NCBI GenBank assembly: GCA_011049175.1
Contig: DSCJ01000091.1
Location: 1 to 40,423, forward strand
DNA: 40,423 bases
Source of the DNA: Bacteroidota bacterium
GTDB lineage: Bacteria; Bacteroidota; Bacteroidia; Bacteroidales; VadinHA17
Direction: 5' to 3'
Within the stretch, counting starts at the first letter, position 1, and the number at the start of each line of letters is the position of its first letter. This document shows positions 37,212 through 40,423 of the stretch, one piece after another. Position numbers and translations under genes: made by a program. Below the pieces are notes generated by a model, which was not told the origin of the DNA, did no database searches, and saw only the letters and a list, made by a program, of their open reading frames with translations.

Positions 37212-40200
37212 TTAAAACTTGAATTCAAGTGTCCCGGTAAGGGTCCGGTAGTTAGGATAACTGAAGTCGTCCCATCCCTGAACTGTGGGGTCCACTCCCC
37301 CTTCCCATGTGCTCACCTCGGGGTCGAAGCCGGTGTAATTGGTCCAGGTGATCAGGTTCCTGCCAACCACCCCAACACGAAGACTCTTGAAGAAACCACC
37401 CAGGAAATTGGTCGTGAGACTCTTCGGGAGGTTATAGTAAAGGGAAACCTCACGCAGCTTCACATAGGTTGCATCCTGCACAAAGTGATTGTTCTGGGCG
37501 TTCACGTTATACAGGCTAATGTAGTAGTCATAAGCCTTCTTGGCGTATTCCGGTTTCCCGTACTGGTCCATTTCAGCCGCCCGGTTATCCCTCATCATCC
37601 ATTGGATGGTCTGGCTATAAACGTCACCACCCTGCTTCCAGTCAAAAAGGGTATACAGTGTAAATCCCTTGAAGCTGAACGTATTGGAAATACCCATATT
37701 GAAATCGGGATTGGCATCGCCGATGGATACGATTTTGGGAGAACCGTCTTCTCCCCTGTAAAGAATGGGTTTTTCATAAACAGTTCCTTCGGTTCCCGCT
37801 TCGATCACATAGCCGTCGGAGTTGATGGTGAAATCGTCAATGGTCATGTCGGCATACATTTCACCGGGATCGCTGAGATATCCAAGCATTTCCTCCATCA
37901 GGTCCATATCGCGGATGAACATCTGTCCCCAGAGTTCTCCGAAATAGGTTCCTTCCTGGATAAACAATACACCCGGATCACCGGGATTCCCTCGTCCGCC
38001 CATGGTGAACGGAGGCACATTCAGCTCGGTGATCTTGGTCCGTATCCGGTCGAAGTTGATATGACTGGTCCAGAGGAAATTCTGGTTTTCAATCCATCGA
38101 ATACCCAGGGTAGCTTCCAGCGCTTTGGAACTCAGGGTTCCCATATTCTGCCACTGGGATGTATATCCTGCAGAAGCAGGCAAGGGTACCGGGTAGAACT
38201 GGTCTTCGGCATCAGTAAACGAATAAGCCACCTCCAGGTCGAATTTCCTAAGGAATTCCATATTCAGGGCCACTTCCGTTTCGGTAATGGTACTGGGCTT
38301 CAGTTCCGAGTTACCCAGCTGGTTCTTCACGGGAGCCCCACCCACAATGTTCCAGGTTTCGTACTGTGCATACCAGGGAGGCCGGTTACCGCTGGTACCG
38401 TAAGCTGCCCTGATCTTCAGTTCCTGAATACCGGGAATGGTCACATCCTCGGTGATACGGTATGCCCCCGATACCCTGAAATAGGGATTCCAGCGCACAT
38501 CGGCACCGAACTGGGATGCCCCGTCGTACCGGTAAAGGAAGGAAGCAATGTACTTGGCCTTGTAGTCCACATCCAGAATGGCAAAGATATTCTCTGCCAC
38601 TATTTCGCCTGTGTTGGAATTGGTAAACACCTTTTCCTGGTCGAGCACGCTCATATCAGGAACACCCCTCACAGAAAAATCTCTTCCATATGAATTGAAT
38701 CCTTCCCACTTGTCATTTTCCATCAGGTAACTCAGTTTCCCTTTGGCGGTAAAGTCGCCGAAGGTTTCCTGCAGATTGACGGTGAATTGCAGGGTCTGGG
38801 CCAGTTCCTTGTCGAACCATTTTTGCATGTACCCTTTTGATTCATAAGGCCACGACGAAAGGGTGTACGTGCCGTACCGCCGGTAGTACTGACGGTCATT
38901 CATTTGCTGTTCAAAGGAATACTGTGCATCCAGGATCAACCAGTGGAAAGGCTGGTAGTTCAGCTTGAAACTGGAAAGGATCCTCCTTCTTTCGGATATA
39001 TCATCAATGTTCACCGCCTGGTAAATGGGGTTATAGGTGGTACCGAACTGGTCAACCTTGAAGAAATAGGGATCGCCATTGGGGTTCACGCGGTGGAGGT
39101 CATAATCGGGCTGCAACTGAAGCAGTTCGAAAAAGCTCAGCACTCCGTTATCATCTTTACTTTTGACGATCAGGTTGCTGGTGGAAAAGGTAAACTTTTC
39201 ACCAATCCGGTGATCGATGTTAAAACGGAAATTCTGCCGGCTGTATCCATCCACTCCTACAATGATTCCCTGTTGCTTGGCATTCTCGAAAGAAGCCATG
39301 AAGTTGGTCTTTTCCCCGTTGTTGGCAATGGAAATATAATTGGTGTAGAAATCACCCGGAGTATAGTATTCATCCAGATGATCATGCACCACACCGAAAG
39401 GATTGTCCATATAATGGTCGTCATCCTCGATCCGGGCTCCCGATAACAATATACCGATACTGTCGGGATTGGTGTGTGAAGGCAGGTCGCCGTACATGGT
39501 GGTACCGGCATACTTGGTATACCTGTTTTCCGATGCCCAGTCGTCTTTCAGCTTGTAAACGTGGTGTGTAGCCACCGGCATTTTGTTTGCCAGCTCCTGT
39601 ACACCGTACTCATTCCGGATGGTCACTTCGGTTTCACCGGCAGCCAGACCGCGGCCTCTTTTGGTGGTGATCACGATCACCCCGTTACCGGCGCGAGACC
39701 CGTAAAGAGCGCTGGCGGCAGCTCCTTTCACCACCTCCATAGATTCGATATCATCAATGTTGATATCGGCCAGGGTTCCTTCCATCTGCACCCCATCAAG
39801 GATGATCAGTGGCGCCTGGCTTCCGTAAAGAACGGTGGCGCCACGCAGACGGATGGCGGCGGCTTCACCGGGATTTCCCGTGGACTGTACCACGCGCACC
39901 CCGGCAATTTTCCCCTGCAGTGCGCTGGCGGCCGATGTGGCCGGCACTTCCTTCAGGGATTCCTCACTGACCGAAGCAACGGTCACGGAAAGCTTTTTCC
40001 GTGGAGTTCCCGATGCCACACCGGAAACCACCACTTCATCGAGGCCGAAAACGTCGGGCTCCATGACCACGTCAATCACATTCCTTCCGTCGATGCTGAT
40101 CTCCTGTGTTTTCATACCCACAAAAGAAAAAACCAGCACCTGGGTACCTGCCGGAACCGTCAGGGAATAATTCCCTTCAAAATCCGTAATGGTACCAAAT

Positions 40201-40304
40201 GTGGTTCCCTTCACAACGACAGAAGCCCCCAGTACGGGCAGTCCGTCTTCCGAACTGGTCACCGTTCCGGTAATACGCGTACCCTGCGCATACAGAAGCT
40301 GGCA
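37212..40304 (-). pseudogene. susC: SusC/RagA TonB-dependent receptor, cut in the signal peptide by an IS element
   Basis: The frame runs without a break from the stop at 37212 back to a Cys codon at 40304 (1030 codons). The N-terminal end reads CQLLYAQGTRITGTVTSSED, which is the tail of a signal peptide followed by the carboxypeptidase-regulatory-like domain (SVVVKGTTFGTITDFEGNYSL). The plug (GAAASALYGSRAGNGVIVITTKRG) and the 22-strand barrel follow, ending in an aromatic TLEFKF. Just upstream an in-frame TAA occurs in the IS sequence. The only start left is a GTG at 40262, which would lack a signal peptide, so export should fail unless the IS supplies a new start. The rest of the gene is intact. 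Confidence 0.85.
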
Positions 40305-40327
40305 TTAATACTCCCCAAAATTAGGAC

Positions 40328-40368
40328 CACTGGTTAAGTTGAAATTTAAGCACTAATTTTAACCAGTG
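40328..40368. other. Perfect 10-bp inverted repeat before the transposase start
   Basis: CACTGGTTAA (40328-40337) and TTAACCAGTG (40359-40368) form a perfect 10-bp stem around a 21-nt loop. It ends 4 nt before the ATG at 40373 and could hide the ribosome-binding site when transcripts enter the element from outside. Confidence 0.6.
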
Positions 40369-40372
40369 AATC

Positions 40373-40423
40373 ATGAAACAGAAAAGAAGAAAATTTTCAT
40401 CGGCTTTTAAAGCCAAGGTTGCA
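40373..40423 (+). CDS. IS3-family transposase OrfA, N-terminus only
   Basis: Seventeen codons are visible: MKQKRRKFSSAFKAKVA. This is the standard opening of OrfA (Tnp_1/HTH_8-type helix-turn-helix) of IS3-family elements. The gene runs off the window. Confidence 0.85.
   Translation, partial: MKQKRRKFSSAFKAKVA

Larger units (their letters stand above)
40305..40423 (+). mobile_element. 5' part of an IS3-family insertion sequence
   Basis: The left end begins near 40305 (TAATACTCCCCAAAATTAGG), resembling the TGTACTGxxCCC-type ends of IS3-family members. It is followed by a transposase start at 40373. The element interrupts susC, and its right end lies beyond the window, so target-site duplication and full length cannot be checked. 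Confidence 0.75.

Noticed and set aside
36864-38693. A 609-codon open frame on the plus strand opposite susD and susC
   Set aside because: It is antisense to two well-supported genes, has no domain or signal I recognise, and its residue mix is what an opposite-strand frame of such genes gives.

Overview
The window reads as chromosomal DNA of a Bacteroidota bacterium, most likely from the Bacteroidales/Marinilabiliales side. The evidence is a SusC/SusD pair, many lipobox and signal-peptide proteins, a ~790-residue two-module FtsX-type permease, the ftsK-lolA gene order, and repeated TAnnTTTG -7 boxes at several gene starts. I saw no tRNA, rRNA or CRISPR array.

Layout. 1-379: 3' end of an ABC permease. 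482-1042: a NUMOD4/HNH protein beside an AT-rich gap. 1368-3241 (-): a secreted CotH-like protein overlapping an HAD-IIA phosphatase. 3495-11096 (+): a catabolic operon of GH109-type oxidoreductase-fold glycosidase, sodium:solute symporter, NahK-like kinase and LacZ-type GH2 beta-galactosidase; together they suggest use of galactose/N-acetylhexosamine glycans. 11112-12215 (-): an orphan ATPase. 12410-16448 (+): a flavin reductase, MiaB, MtaB and a CDF-like membrane protein. 16540-18918: a full-length paralogue of the first permease. 19007-21065 (-): ornithine carbamoyltransferase and carbamate kinase. 21274-25117 (+): a lipoprotein, FtsK and LolA. 25224-27371 (-): a PgpH-type HD phosphodiesterase, divergent from NlpC/P60, a tiny membrane protein and a NUDIX hydrolase (27546-28922). 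28940-31688 (-): cysD and cysN, split by a four-helix-bundle (S23-type) gene. 31928-34087 (+): a stand-alone YcaO protein with a TPR-like tail. 34127-40304 (-): a TPR protein, a strong terminator, and a susC-susD-lipoprotein operon. 40305-40423: the start of an IS3-type element.

Most notable: (1) the four-helix-bundle gene between cysD and cysN is flanked by short arrays of 11-nt units in inverted orientation, so it looks like an inserted module; (2) an IS3-family element has cut susC inside its signal peptide; (3) a YcaO enzyme lies with no recognisable precursor or partner; (4) a ferredoxin-reductase-like gene sits 2 nt ahead of two radical-SAM methylthiotransferases; (5) a 42-residue membrane protein fills the gap between the NlpC/P60 and NUDIX genes; (6) a perfect 12-bp palindrome lies just downstream of the pgpH-type gene's -7 box.

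All assignments rest on reading motifs by eye. No database search, structure prediction or hidden Markov model was run.
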